Shown here in pieces: positions 7,959-16,537 of a DNA stretch of 64,000 nt. The notes beneath the pieces were generated by a model, which was given only the letters and a program-made list of their open reading frames with translations, had not been told where the DNA came from and ran no database searches. Made by a program: the position numbers and the translations under genes. Source of the stretch: Cohnella sp. WQ 127256 (GTDB lineage: Bacteria > Bacillota > Bacilli > Paenibacillales > Paenibacillaceae); NCBI RefSeq assembly GCF_024519285.1, contig NZ_JAMZCY010000004.1, positions 620,001 to 684,000 of the forward strand. Direction: 5' to 3'. Positions within the stretch are counted from its first letter, which is position 1; each line of letters starts with the position of its first letter.

Positions 7959-9656
7959 TCACTTCAATTCATAAACGAAATCACAATACTTTAGAGTTGA
8001 TTCTCGATGGGATGCAATGATAACAGTCTGATTATTTAATCTAGACACTGCTCTCATAACTTCCTCTTCAAGGCATTCGTCTAATGCAGATGTTCCCTCG
8101 TCCAACACCAAGATATCCGGAGAATCATACACTGCCCTCGCTAGACCCACGCGTTGGCACTGTCCCCCAGAAAGAAAAATTCCGTTTTCACCAAGATTGG
8201 TGTCTTCGCCATGACTTAACCCTGCAATCATATCTGCTATTTGAGCTACCGATATAGCATGCTTCATTTTCTCTTGATTATAGTCTCGAAAGAAAGCAAT
8301 ATTTTCCTTCAGGGTTGCATTCAACAAAAATACTTTTTGCGGAAGATATCCGAAACGAAGCTTTACCTCGCTAAGTTGTTCCGTCGTTCCATCTCCATGC
8401 TCCACATCGAGTCTTCCGTCGCTGGGCACAAGAAGACCCGTCAACAGATTTAACAGTGTACTTTTGCCTATTCCGGAAGGGCCCTTTAAACCGACGATAG
8501 CTCCGCAAGGAATCTCAACGTTTATTTTCTTCAAAATTTCTTTTCCATTCTCATAGGAAAAAGACAGATCACGACATACAATTTTGCTGCCCTGATTAAA
8601 TCTGCCTGTAGTACGTGTATCTTTGTCTTGATCATTTACGGCATGCGACTTGCTTTGTTTGTCTTCCTTTAGTATCCCTTGAATCTTCTCATAGAAACCT
8701 CCATCCATTCGATCCAAAACCGAGGAATTGGCATACAAAGAAGATAAATAACCATTTATTCTGGTCACTCCTGGCATAACTCTAATTAAAATCAAGGCTA
8801 GAATGGCCATTTTCGACATGACGCCCTCGGATGAGCCATTCGTTACATAAACAGCAAGAAACGCCATCAACATACAAGCCACTGTAATCAATTCAATCAG
8901 ATGTCTAGGCAACGTGGAATAGACAGTCTGCTTTACTTCTAAGGTTACATTCTCCTCAATATACCCTTCATAGAGATGCTCCACTGCGTCTTTTGCGTTA
9001 TACAATTTTACTTCCTTGATCCCATTTATGGCCTCTCTTGTAACTGCACTCATTCGGTCAAAGCTGTGATTGGAACGTTTTCCGGTATCTCGCACTTTAG
9101 TATAAATAAACCGATGAAACAGGATCATGATAAGAACATACACCAGAATCAAAGCCGCCGATATATTGACATTTAGGACGCACATGTAAGCCAAAAGCAT
9201 GAGAATGACTACAGCTTCTGCAATAAATTCCAGCATATTCTGTATACTCAGAAAGATAGAACCCGTATATTTGTTAATATTATTAATAAGAACCGACGAA
9301 TCTTCATCAGTGAAGGATTGATAATCTTGATCCAGGTACATGCGCAACAATGACTTGCTTGTATTCTTATAATTGTTAACGATATATTTGCGCTTTACAA
9401 TTCCTAACCCATATACAAACACGTTTTTTACTAGAAAACATATAAAAACAATTCCCGCAAAAAAAGCAACTTTGCTTATACTCTCATAATCCCCATCTAG
9501 AATTGCAGCAACAAAGGGAAAAATAAGTGAAATGCTTGCGGTCTCTAACACTGCACCTATCACATAGAAAAAGACAAGCACGCAAAATTGAACCTGTCGC
9601 TTTCGACCAAACAGGTTCCATAATGTATGTAAATTCACTCCGAGTGATTTATTCAA
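7959..9656 (-). CDS. ABC exporter, fused membrane and ATPase domains
   Basis: A 565-aa half-transporter. An N-terminal region of about six membrane helices (residues about 20-310) has exporter topology. The nucleotide-binding domain carries Walker A GPSGIGKST at about 389, signature LSGGQCQR at about 495 and Walker B ILVLDEGTSALDE at about 515. There is no N-terminal C39 peptidase, so it is not a double-glycine-leader bacteriocin exporter. It is the last gene of a six-gene operon and overlaps the preceding glycosyltransferase by 8 bp. Related exporters secrete lasso peptides or lipid-linked products. Export of whatever the PqqD/HprK/GT2 genes make is the natural inference. Confidence 0.85.
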   Translation of the reverse strand: MNKSLGVNLHTLWNLFGRKRQVQFCVLVFFYVIGAVLETASISLIFPFVAAILDGDYESISKVAFFAGIVFICFLVKNVFVYGLGIVKRKYIVNNYKNTSKSLLRMYLDQDYQSFTDEDSSVLINNINKYTGSIFLSIQNMLEFIAEAVVILMLLAYMCVLNVNISAALILVYVLIMILFHRFIYTKVRDTGKRSNHSFDRMSAVTREAINGIKEVKLYNAKDAVEHLYEGYIEENVTLEVKQTVYSTLPRHLIELITVACMLMAFLAVYVTNGSSEGVMSKMAILALILIRVMPGVTRINGYLSSLYANSSVLDRMDGGFYEKIQGILKEDKQSKSHAVNDQDKDTRTTGRFNQGSKIVCRDLSFSYENGKEILKKINVEIPCGAIVGLKGPSGIGKSTLLNLLTGLLVPSDGRLDVEHGDGTTEQLSEVKLRFGYLPQKVFLLNATLKENIAFFRDYNQEKMKHAISVAQIADMIAGLSHGEDTNLGENGIFLSGGQCQRVGLARAVYDSPDILVLDEGTSALDECLEEEVMRAVSRLNNQTVIIASHRESTLKYCDFVYELK

Positions 9657-10506
9657 GGCAAGTCGCCGCTTTCTTTCTTGCCATCATGACCGTAGTTTGC
9701 ATTAAGGTCTTCTTAAATGTAGCAGTAATATTGTCCACTTCTTTGCGATAGTACTCTTGATCACATTCACAATAGGGCAAAATACTTAAATACATTTGCT
9801 TGATATCTTCTATCCGTTTCATAGTCTCCGTGAAACTACGCTTCGTACTGGAATGGCCGCTACTTCTCCTGCAATATACATGCAGCTCCTCGTTGAGATA
9901 AGCACACTTGCTTCTGCTCGCGATTGGAAGTAGCAACTGCGGATTCTGATCCACAGTGGATGCCGGAATCTGACGATTCGGATAACAGGCAAACAAGGCT
10001 TCCGTTCGCACCATAAATCGACCCGCAAGCTCCAAGATACGCTCATGGAACAAGTCATCAAATATATCGGCCAAGAACGGCTGATTTTCTTTTTCTCTAA
10101 ACATAATCGGATTCTCTGTCTCATCTTTGATCAAGCCATTGCTTCGCACCATATTGACATCAAGATGAGCAAGAAGACACTCCACCATCTTATCAATACT
10201 ATCCTCTGTCCAGTAGTCATCCGCATCGCACCAGGTTAACAGTTCGCCATGGACCCTCGGAAGTGCCAGGTTTACAGCAGCCACCTGTCCTGCATGGTTC
10301 TGGGATAGAACTTGCACCGATATACCTTTTGCTTCCATTATAACTGCTCTCTCTATAAGGACCGAGAATGAATCATCGTTAGACCCATCATCTACCAAGA
10401 TAAGTTCCAAGGGCGCATAGGTCTGGTTTTCTACGGAATCTAAGAAGGTGTTTAAATAAGGCATAGCATTATAGACTGGCACTATTATGGATACTAACGG
10501 TTCCAT
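9649..10506 (-). CDS. GT2 family glycosyltransferase, exporter operon, second copy
   Basis: A 285-aa GT-A fold enzyme: VSIIVPVYNAMPYLNTFLDSVENQTY at the N-terminus, LVDDGSNDDS, then LTWCDADDYW with the DxD-type metal site. The C-terminal third has the R...H.....E....MKRIEDIKQMY pattern of family-A enzymes. No membrane helix is seen, so it should be cytoplasmic or peripheral. Its start overlaps the end of the previous GT2 gene by 13 bp and its end overlaps the exporter by 8 bp, indicating translational coupling. Acceptor and sugar are unknown; a peptide or lipid acceptor handled by the same operon is possible. Confidence 0.85.
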   Translation of the reverse strand: MEPLVSIIVPVYNAMPYLNTFLDSVENQTYAPLELILVDDGSNDDSFSVLIERAVIMEAKGISVQVLSQNHAGQVAAVNLALPRVHGELLTWCDADDYWTEDSIDKMVECLLAHLDVNMVRSNGLIKDETENPIMFREKENQPFLADIFDDLFHERILELAGRFMVRTEALFACYPNRQIPASTVDQNPQLLLPIASRSKCAYLNEELHVYCRRSSGHSSTKRSFTETMKRIEDIKQMYLSILPYCECDQEYYRKEVDNITATFKKTLMQTTVMMARKKAATCLE

Positions 10507-11168
10507 CCCTTTGACATCCTTTTTCTTAAAATAGCTGCATAATTTTTCATTTCTTCTTCACGGTTTAAACGTCCTGTATTGGTCATATGAAGGCGTCGTC
10601 TTAACGTTACTTGATTGATTTCCCGAACCACGGCTCCTGTTTCCTTCAAATTCATCATCCACTCTACAGTTTCTCCGCTTGAAAGATTTTCATCGAAGTA
10701 TCCGCTCCGATCAAAGACCGATTTTTTGATAAGCGCACAGCCCGGCAATACACCGCCATAACCGTGTTCTCTTACCTTCAGTCTGATCCTTTGTTCATTC
10801 GATAACTCTGGCGAAACAAAATCTTTTGCCTTTCCATATATAACATCACAGTTCGAAACCTCTTCCATGGCAGTAAAAAGATTGTCCAATGCATCCTGCG
10901 ACAAAACATCATCTGCATCCAGAAACAATACATAATCCCCACAGGCCATCTTGAGTCCGACATTCCTTGCCTTTGCTGCACCACCATGTTCCACCGAGAT
11001 CACACGATCACCCAAACTCTGGGCTTTGGCGAAGGAATTATCTTCTGAATGATCATCCACAATAATAATTTCCTTCTCTCCATTCCAGGTCTGGTTCGAT
11101 ATCGATTCCACTGCTTCTTCTAAATAATGTCCCGCATTGTATACAGGCATAATAATGGATAGCTTCAC
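10494..11168 (-). CDS. GT2 family glycosyltransferase, exporter operon, first copy
   Basis: A short 224-aa GT2 enzyme: KLSIIMPVYNAGHYLEEAVESISNQTW, IIIVDDHSEDNS, VLFLDADDVL (DxD-type) and a GGAAKARNVGL stretch typical of family A. It ends with a basic tail containing RRRLHMTNTGR and an EEEMKNYAAILRKRM helix. It begins 4 bp after the PqqD-like gene and overlaps the next GT2. Two different GT2 genes side by side suggest two successive sugar additions or a heteromeric pair; the sequence does not decide. Confidence 0.82.
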   Translation of the reverse strand: MKLSIIMPVYNAGHYLEEAVESISNQTWNGEKEIIIVDDHSEDNSFAKAQSLGDRVISVEHGGAAKARNVGLKMACGDYVLFLDADDVLSQDALDNLFTAMEEVSNCDVIYGKAKDFVSPELSNEQRIRLKVREHGYGGVLPGCALIKKSVFDRSGYFDENLSSGETVEWMMNLKETGAVVREINQVTLRRRLHMTNTGRLNREEEMKNYAAILRKRMSKGWNR

Positions 11169-11172
11169 TGTA

Positions 11173-11592
11173 TTAATCCTCTTCTTTTAGCTTAGGCCAT
11201 CCCATATCTGCTTCCACATCATGTACGGGGTCTGCCAACAGAAGATCTTGAACCTCTGCGAATTCATTCAATTCAAGGCTGTAATCTCCATCAACTACGA
11301 CAAAATCGCCCAGTGATTCCTGGCTGTAAGGTTGATCATCTGAAATTAAAATTTCCTTTTCCGTAAGCGCAGCAATAAACTGCTCTACACGCTGATCAAT
11401 GTCCACTACACAGTCTTCATTATTTTTGATTGTATCGACAATCTGCTTCGGTGCCTTTCCCTGCATCAACGTATCTAAAACCATCGATCCAAGAGCACTT
11501 GCTCCATAATACATTCCAGTAACAAAATTGATTACAATGGCCTGCCCGTCAGCAATATCATAAAACATCTTCTCTTCGTTTAATTTATACAT
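11173..11592 (-). CDS. PqqD family protein (RiPP recognition element-like)
   Basis: A 139-aa protein with the PqqD/RRE fold signature near its N-terminus: MYKLNEEKMFYDIADGQAIVINFVTGMYYGASALGSMVLDTLMQGKAPKQI, i.e. three strands followed by helices with the conserved N-x-x-T/G-x-Y-Y pattern. An acidic C-terminal extension of about 50 residues follows. PqqD-like domains bind leader peptides and present them to modifying enzymes. PqqD-like proteins also accompany HPr-kinase-like proteins in non-lasso 'HPr-rel-A' systems. It starts one base after the stop of the kinase gene and lies 4 bp ahead of the first GT2, so it is coupled to both. Confidence 0.8.
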   Translation of the reverse strand: MYKLNEEKMFYDIADGQAIVINFVTGMYYGASALGSMVLDTLMQGKAPKQIVDTIKNNEDCVVDIDQRVEQFIAALTEKEILISDDQPYSQESLGDFVVVDGDYSLELNEFAEVQDLLLADPVHDVEADMGWPKLKEED

Positions 11593-11593
11593 G

Positions 11594-12631
11594 TTAAAGT
11601 CCCTCCATAAAATTTTGCAATACGGTTACATTCTTCTTAAGGTCTTTACTTAAACTGAACTCATAAACTGGCAAATCCTTCAGTCTGTCTATCATTCTCT
11701 TAACCATTTCTGTATCTCTCCGTCCGCCAATCTGGCTTACGCTGGAATGAACCAATTTTACCAATACCGAACCTCGGTCTGTCGGCACAATCATTGGCTC
11801 GCTTCCCTCTGTAACATTTGGACACAAAATAGCTTTAATCGGTAATTCTTCTTGAAAAGGATAGGCGGATGCATCAAAGAACTTCTTCCCGTTTCGCTTT
11901 TCCTCTGTCTTGATAACAGGCATGTCCGGTTTTAAAATCTGAACCATATCCGAATTCAATCCAACCATTGTATAGAGTGGCAGTGCATTTCGTTCTCCCA
12001 CTTCACGCATCATAACATAATCATCTGCCACAAAATCTAACCCCTCAAGCAAGCAACTCACCGATAAAGTTGACTTCCCAGCACCGCCCCGAGCACTTAT
12101 CAATACCCCTTTATGATTAAATCCTACTGCAGCAGAATGCAGAATCAATAAGTTCTCCTGCTCCGCCCAAAAATAAAAACATCTTATAAGTGGATGTCCC
12201 AGCATGCAATCATCATAATCAGTGCCTGCTTGTCTGCAGAAATAATAGGTCTTGCTGATGTAGTCGGCACCCTCCATCTCCGTACTTCTAGTTACCTTGA
12301 TGCATCCCGTTGTATCCTTTCCCTGATATACATCGGTTATTGCTCCTTCTGGCAGCGGCTTATCGCGAAACGAATCGGGAATATAGTTATTAACATCATC
12401 CGTATAGCACCAGATCACTGCATCCGGCACTACGCACTGCTCTTTTGAAAGTACTCTTCCCAGAAGAGATGATCGAATTAATGAAACCTCTATGTCATCC
12501 CAATATCGAATTTCAAGAATCTTACCTGCTAATCCGATTTGCAAGCTCTTATAGAGAATCCCGTTTTTCTTCAAAATTCGTTTGTTAACGTTTTCAAAGA
12601 AAGTGGAAATTGTAGCTTTTTCATTACCCAT
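11594..12631 (-). CDS. HPr kinase-like protein (HprK-related)
   Basis: A 345-aa protein whose C-terminal half resembles the HPr kinase/phosphorylase core. After LLILHSAAVGFNHKGVLISA comes the Walker A loop GGAGKSTLS at about residue 180, then LEGLDFVADDYVMM with the acidic pair expected near the active site. It is shorter than, and divergent from, true HprK and has no canonical HPr substrate nearby. Homologues in paeninodin-type lasso peptide clusters phosphorylate the peptide C-terminus; others sit in polysaccharide loci with unknown targets. It is flanked by PqqD-like and nucleotidyltransferase genes, so a peptide or protein substrate held by the PqqD-like protein is likely. Confidence 0.8.
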   Translation of the reverse strand: MGNEKATISTFFENVNKRILKKNGILYKSLQIGLAGKILEIRYWDDIEVSLIRSSLLGRVLSKEQCVVPDAVIWCYTDDVNNYIPDSFRDKPLPEGAITDVYQGKDTTGCIKVTRSTEMEGADYISKTYYFCRQAGTDYDDCMLGHPLIRCFYFWAEQENLLILHSAAVGFNHKGVLISARGGAGKSTLSVSCLLEGLDFVADDYVMMREVGERNALPLYTMVGLNSDMVQILKPDMPVIKTEEKRNGKKFFDASAYPFQEELPIKAILCPNVTEGSEPMIVPTDRGSVLVKLVHSSVSQIGGRRDTEMVKRMIDRLKDLPVYEFSLSKDLKKNVTVLQNFMEGL

Positions 12632-12669
12632 CCATTATTCTCTCTTTTCTCGCATAGTATCTGTTCCAA

Positions 12670-13842
12670 TTAACGAAGTCGTAACCGTGAAAGATATTTC
12701 TGATACAACAGCACTGGTCGATTAAAATGATAATGTACTGCAACATATCTTGCAAAACACATTCCAGATCTTAATTTCTTTAATTCGTGAGAATAATACC
12801 TGTACTCCTTCCATAAGGGTTGGTATTTTATTCTTAACTTTAATACCCACAGCGTGATTGATGTGTCTTTGTTCGCACTGCGTTCTTTCGCATATGACAC
12901 TAGCATCTCATGATAATCCATTGCGTTTTTTAGCCATATGGCATACCCACTATCCACTGCAAATAAAATCTTTACATCCTCTAACGAAATGGTCTCTGGA
13001 AAACAAGCTGCAAATAATTTCATCATCAAGTGGACCCGATAGCTACAATGCAGTTCGTTCGCCCGCTTTGCAATTGCTACCCAATCCGTATCAGGCATCA
13101 TTTTAAGCACCATTCTCGCATCATATAACCATTTCATTCGACGTTCTGGCATTTCATCCGTAAATATGCATCGGGACTGCGAATCTAATACATGTACAAA
13201 CATGTCTATCGGTGACAATACTTTGAAATGACAGCCATTAACCTCTATCTGCTCAACTCTCTTCCAAATATCACTGCCCTTTTCAAGATTGTTCTTAAAG
13301 ATAACATGATGAATATCAAACTCCGTCTTTCCCAACTTATAGGTAATTGAATGCTTAGCTTCTACTACATACTCCGCACCCATATCTTGAAAAATCGACA
13401 CCACTTTTTCATATTGTTCACCCTCAAGCGCAAAGTCTAAATCATCCATCATTCTAGATACTCCCGGGGCAAAATGCAGACGCGTCGCGGCTCCCTTTAA
13501 AAGCAACGGGTATATATTCTTTTCATTCAACTTTTGTATACTCATAAAAAGCTTCTGCAGCATTAGTGCGTTCTGCACCTGATAATAGCGATAGATGCCT
13601 TTTAATTGCGGGATGACATGCTCCGGAAATCCCATCCAATCGACATGATACCCAAAATGAGCTAACATCAGCAGATAATTATGATTAGCCGAATCTATAT
13701 TCAGACCTTGAAGCTGAACCTCTATTTCTTCTATAGTCACATGTTCCTTAAACAGGAGTGACAGCAACCTTTGCTCGAACGGAACAAGTAGCCGTTTCTG
13801 CAACTCTTTCTCTATCTCATTATTCATATCTATTCTTTTCAT
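12670..13842 (-). CDS. Uncharacterised nucleotidyltransferase (NTP_transf_5-like)
   Basis: A 390-aa protein with a nucleotidyltransferase core: LLLKGAATRLHFAPGVSRMMDDLDFAL at residues about 110-136, where the G and D-x-D positions match polymerase-beta-type active sites. KTEFDIHHVIF supplies the third acidic residue. Members of this family accompany HprK-like and PqqD-like genes in lasso-peptide and polysaccharide clusters; their chemistry is mostly unproven. The start at 13842 has an AGAGGA ribosome binding site 5 bp upstream. It is the first gene of the operon, and the sequence just upstream (13.86-14.04 kb) is gene debris, so anything once encoded there may be lost. Confidence 0.8.
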   Translation of the reverse strand: MKRIDMNNEIEKELQKRLLVPFEQRLLSLLFKEHVTIEEIEVQLQGLNIDSANHNYLLMLAHFGYHVDWMGFPEHVIPQLKGIYRYYQVQNALMLQKLFMSIQKLNEKNIYPLLLKGAATRLHFAPGVSRMMDDLDFALEGEQYEKVVSIFQDMGAEYVVEAKHSITYKLGKTEFDIHHVIFKNNLEKGSDIWKRVEQIEVNGCHFKVLSPIDMFVHVLDSQSRCIFTDEMPERRMKWLYDARMVLKMMPDTDWVAIAKRANELHCSYRVHLMMKLFAACFPETISLEDVKILFAVDSGYAIWLKNAMDYHEMLVSYAKERSANKDTSITLWVLKLRIKYQPLWKEYRYYSHELKKLRSGMCFARYVAVHYHFNRPVLLYQKYLSRLRLR

Positions 13843-13913
13843 CCATTCCTCTTTGGTGGCTTTAATGTACCTCTGTCAATAGAGTAGACACAGTTAATCG
13901 AGAGAATCAGCTC

Positions 13914-14034
13914 GCTTTTCGATACATACGTTTGCATTCATTCGGAGTCTTGCTTACCGCTTTCATATATTCATATGGGGACAAGTCGTAGACCGTAAAG
14001 TCCGAATTGAATTTGGCCGAAGGACTCTGAAGTT
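13914..14034 (-). pseudogene. 3' remnant of an unidentified gene
   Basis: On the minus strand a 39-codon reading runs to a TGA at 13914-13916 and includes FNSDFTVYDLSPYEYM and a basic C-terminus (CKRMYRKAS). A stop lies just upstream and there is no start with a ribosome binding site. It looks like the C-terminal end of a decayed gene, possibly a transposase, although no family is recognised. The stretch 14040-14280 holds nothing else clear. Confidence 0.3.
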
Positions 14035-14280
14035 ACTCATACATATTAAGTTCACTACCGACTATAACTTTATAAATCTTTACTGTTTCCGCCAAAAGAT
14101 AATGCCCAATCGCTGACGGGATTCTATTTGCGCTATATTTTTAATCGCTCCGGCATTCCATTTTTATTACTTTTGGAATTATAACAGAGTGTTATGAAAG
14201 AATAATGAAAGAAATGAACTTGTGGTTTGGTTCCTATGTACAGCCGCCTGAAACTGGAATGTTCTTTGGTCATCAGACCT

Positions 14281-14326
14281 TTCGCCCTATTTATGGTAAG
14301 GTTCTCCGTAACATCTTTAGAGCGAA
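14281..14326 (+). repeat. Dispersed TTCGC...GCGAA palindromic repeat, copy 2 (46 bp)
   Basis: Begins TTCGCCCTATTTATGG and ends TTTAGAGCGAA. The two halves are imperfect inverted repeats. The left half resembles the copies at 33218 and 42887. It lies between the exporter operon and the SLH debris. Confidence 0.65.
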
Positions 14327-14448
14327 ATTTATAGACCTTTTTTTAGTGCTTTGTGAGATGTTCGATGTCACTAATTGTCCGGATAACGGCAAGAACAGAA
14401 AAGAGTCTGCTCCGAAGATTTCTCTTTTGAAACAGCCTCTTGGCCCAT

Positions 14449-14770
14449 TTACTTATCCAAATGTCCCAGCAATTTCAGTATTACTGTTACTGCTTCTGCT
14501 CTTGTCGCAGATTGCTGCGGGTAGAATTTGTTTCCGCTTTTACCTTGTACAATATTTGCTTGTTGCACGAGCGCAATACTGCCCTTCGCCCATGCCGGAA
14601 TGTCCCTGTCGTCGGCGAAACCTGTTGCGGTGTTCTGATTGACGGGTTGACCCAGAGCGACGGCAATCATCACGGCCATCTCGGCACGCGTCACCTCTGC
14701 ATCAGGACGGAAGCTGCCGTCATTATAGCCTTTAATAATGTTAGCTTGTACCGCCCTTTTATTTCCTTAT
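14449..14770 (-). pseudogene. SLH-domain protein fragment (C-terminal)
   Basis: The reading from about 14770 to the stop at 14449 gives two S-layer-homology motifs: IIKGYNDGSFRPDAEVTRAEM and IVQGKSGNKFYPQQSATRAEA, each with the ITRAE-like core. A stop codon lies directly upstream and there is no start, so the gene is 5'-truncated. SLH motifs anchor exported proteins to pyruvylated cell-wall polymers. It is one of two SLH pieces within 1.1 kb, perhaps from one destroyed surface-protein gene. The gap 14770-15012 contains only another decayed coding stretch. Confidence 0.65.
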
Positions 14771-14828
14771 TCTATTCTATCATTTTAGATTAACCCTTAT
14801 ATAAAGCCTAAAGAAAACTTTAAGTTCG

Positions 14829-14983
14829 TGCTAGTAAATGGGAAATAGCGCTGAAGTCCGCATTCCACAGGATCTCTTGGACAGCGCTCTAATATAATGG
14901 TTTGATCTTCTGGAAATAAGATAGCCTTCTCCAACAGGATCTAGCCGTATCCATGGACTGGGATAAGAGTCGATTGCCACAAC
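14829..14983 (-). pseudogene. Decayed coding remnant, paralogous to 62050-62298
   Basis: The minus strand reads AIDSYPSPWIRLDPVGEGYLI followed by some 28 residues to a stop at 14829. The first part matches the reading IDSFPGPWIRLDPVGEG at 62229-62281; about 52 bp of DNA align with only a few mismatches. No start and no ribosome binding site are present. The family is not recognised. Confidence 0.4.
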
Positions 14984-15012
14984 ATATGACGAGGATGGAA
15001 AAACGCAGCGAA

Positions 15013-15042
15013 ACGAAGGACACCCGAACGAGTGCCCTTCGT
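15013..15042 (-). terminator. Terminator after the SLH fragment
   Basis: ACGAAGGACAC (15013-15023) pairs with GTGCCCTTCGT (15032-15042) except for one mismatch. On the minus strand it lies 18 bp past the SLH stop and is followed by T-rich sequence. Confidence 0.6.
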
Positions 15043-15059
15043 AATTAATGAAACAGTAA

Positions 15060-15542
15060 TTAGAAACGGTCCATCCAGCGCACCACCAGCGTAGCCATCT
15101 GCGCTCGTGTCATCGGCGCAGAGGGATTAAATGTGGTTGCGCTTGTCCCGGTTAACAATCCCTTTTCCTTCACCACTTCGATCGCATCATCTCGGATATC
15201 TGCAAATGAAACGGTCGTCGCTACCGGAATATCACCCTCCGTTAAGAATCGCGCTAACATACTCGTCAGTTGACCCCGAGTGACGGGGGCATTAGGCCTG
15301 AATGTACCCTCTGGATAGCCTTGAATGTACGCTGCCAACAGCTTCTCTTTCGGGACTTCCAAAGCATAGACGAGGCTAAAGGTGGCCAAAGGGTTGGCTT
15401 CAAACTGCAATCCCTGCACACCTGCTTCAAGCCCCATGTTACGTCCTCGTTTGACTTCTGTTGTGCCGTCACTATACTCGATGTACACAACAAGTGAAGA
15501 TGGTTGCCAAAAATGAGTGGCAGGCACACTCCTCAGAGTCAT
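15060..15542 (-). pseudogene. SLH-domain C-terminal fragment (160 aa)
   Basis: The C-terminal half has two SLH motifs: YIQGYPEGTFRPNAPVTRGQ and LLTGTSATTFNPSAPMTRAQ. The N-terminal 60 residues resemble the beta-rich region that precedes SLH domains in surface proteins. The ATG at 15542 lies just past a strong hairpin terminator, with no promoter, signal peptide or convincing ribosome binding site. Without a signal peptide the product could not reach the surface, so I read it as the tail of a broken gene. It may once have been continuous with the repeat-bearing fragment at 15605-16534. Confidence 0.55.
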
Positions 15543-15548
15543 TTAAAA

Positions 15549-15587
15549 AATAGCGGCTAAGGGAATTGCTTCCCTTACGCCGCTATT
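15549..15587. terminator. Bidirectional terminator
   Basis: AATAGCGGC (15549-15557) pairs perfectly with GCCGCTATT (15579-15587). An inner AGGGAA/TTCCCT stem follows. T-rich tails stand on both strands. It lies just past the stop of the 15605-16534 fragment. Confidence 0.8.
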
Positions 15588-15604
15588 ATAACTTTTCGTA
15601 ATCT

Positions 15605-16534
15605 TTAAAGTAAGAAGAGATCCACAACGTCTTGAATATCCTTTTTAGTAGACATGGGTGTTGCAAGTTGATTGTTTCTGGATTCCCAATAAGCCAATCT
15701 AAGCTCCTCTAAGATGGCATCTAAATTTGAGGAATTTACTCCAGTAATACCAGCACCCTCGAATACATCTAAGGTAGGGCTAGGTCCGCCTTCGGAAGGA
15801 TTCAAGTAACTATAGATTGATTGTACCCACAGCACTTGAATGACCTCGCCAACAATGGTTTGAACTTGAGGTAATGTTCTTGGCAAAGGTGTCGAATCGT
15901 TTTCCAAATAGTATTGGACGGAGATTAGGTTAACTGCTGTGACTCCCGCTATTTCTGCATTGGCAAAAGTCGTCTCATCAATCCCGGTCCAATTACCGGA
16001 TTCCGATGCAATATTGATGGAAGCAAGTTCCTCTTGTTTAACGTTATCGTTCAATACTGTATTGACAATGGCTTGAATTGTGGATACAGTCCATGGAGCC
16101 GTTCCGTTTGCGTCCATTGCGGATATGATGGCAGCTAAGTTTGACGCCGTGACACTTGTTATATCTGCATTGGCAAAGGTCGTCTCATTAATTCCAGTCC
16201 AATCACCGGATTCCGATGCTTCATTAATCAAATCCATGGCCGATTTTTTCACGATAATTGTGTATGACGTTGACATGATAGTACTATCGCGCATGCCATT
16301 TTGTACCGCAAGTGCTTTGATCGTTTTTGCGCTATTTACGATGATCGGAGCGCTATACACGAGACCATTCGTTCTCGTCGGCGTGCTGCCATCTGTTGTG
16401 TAATAGATTGTTGCACCACTCGTTGCCCTTGGCGATACTAGTGTACCCGACTCAAAAACGAGGATCAAGGTGCTGCTGCTAAAAAAAGATGGCTCCTGAT
16501 TAACACAGAAGTCATCTTCGACAGTATTTCCCAC
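15605..16534 (-). pseudogene. Surface-protein fragment: chitobiase-like C-terminal domain plus repeats
   Basis: The 309-codon reading starts at a GTG with an irrelevant first 30 residues, then enters a chitobiase/hexosaminidase C-terminal-like domain (ATSGATIYYTTDGSTPTRTNG...APIIV) at about 30-100. Three related units of about 60-75 residues follow, each with (A)SESGdWTGIxETTFANAxI or an equivalent, then VTAxNL; the third is degenerate (VFEGAGITGVNSSNLDAIL). There is no signal peptide. Large Paenibacillaceae surface proteins carry such domains together with SLH motifs, and SLH fragments lie directly downstream. It is most likely an internal piece of a destroyed S-layer-anchored protein. Confidence 0.55.
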
Positions 16535-16537
16535 ACT

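Noticed and set aside
7959-13842. Complete lasso peptide cluster
   Set aside because: No asparagine-synthetase-like cyclase, no transglutaminase-like protease and no precursor were found in or beside the operon.
13914-13973. 19-residue frame MKAVSKTPNECKRMYRKAS as a possible RiPP precursor for the adjacent operon (its terminal Ser would suit an HprK-like kinase)
   Set aside because: No ribosome binding site, no leader-like region, and it is only the end of a longer decayed reading.
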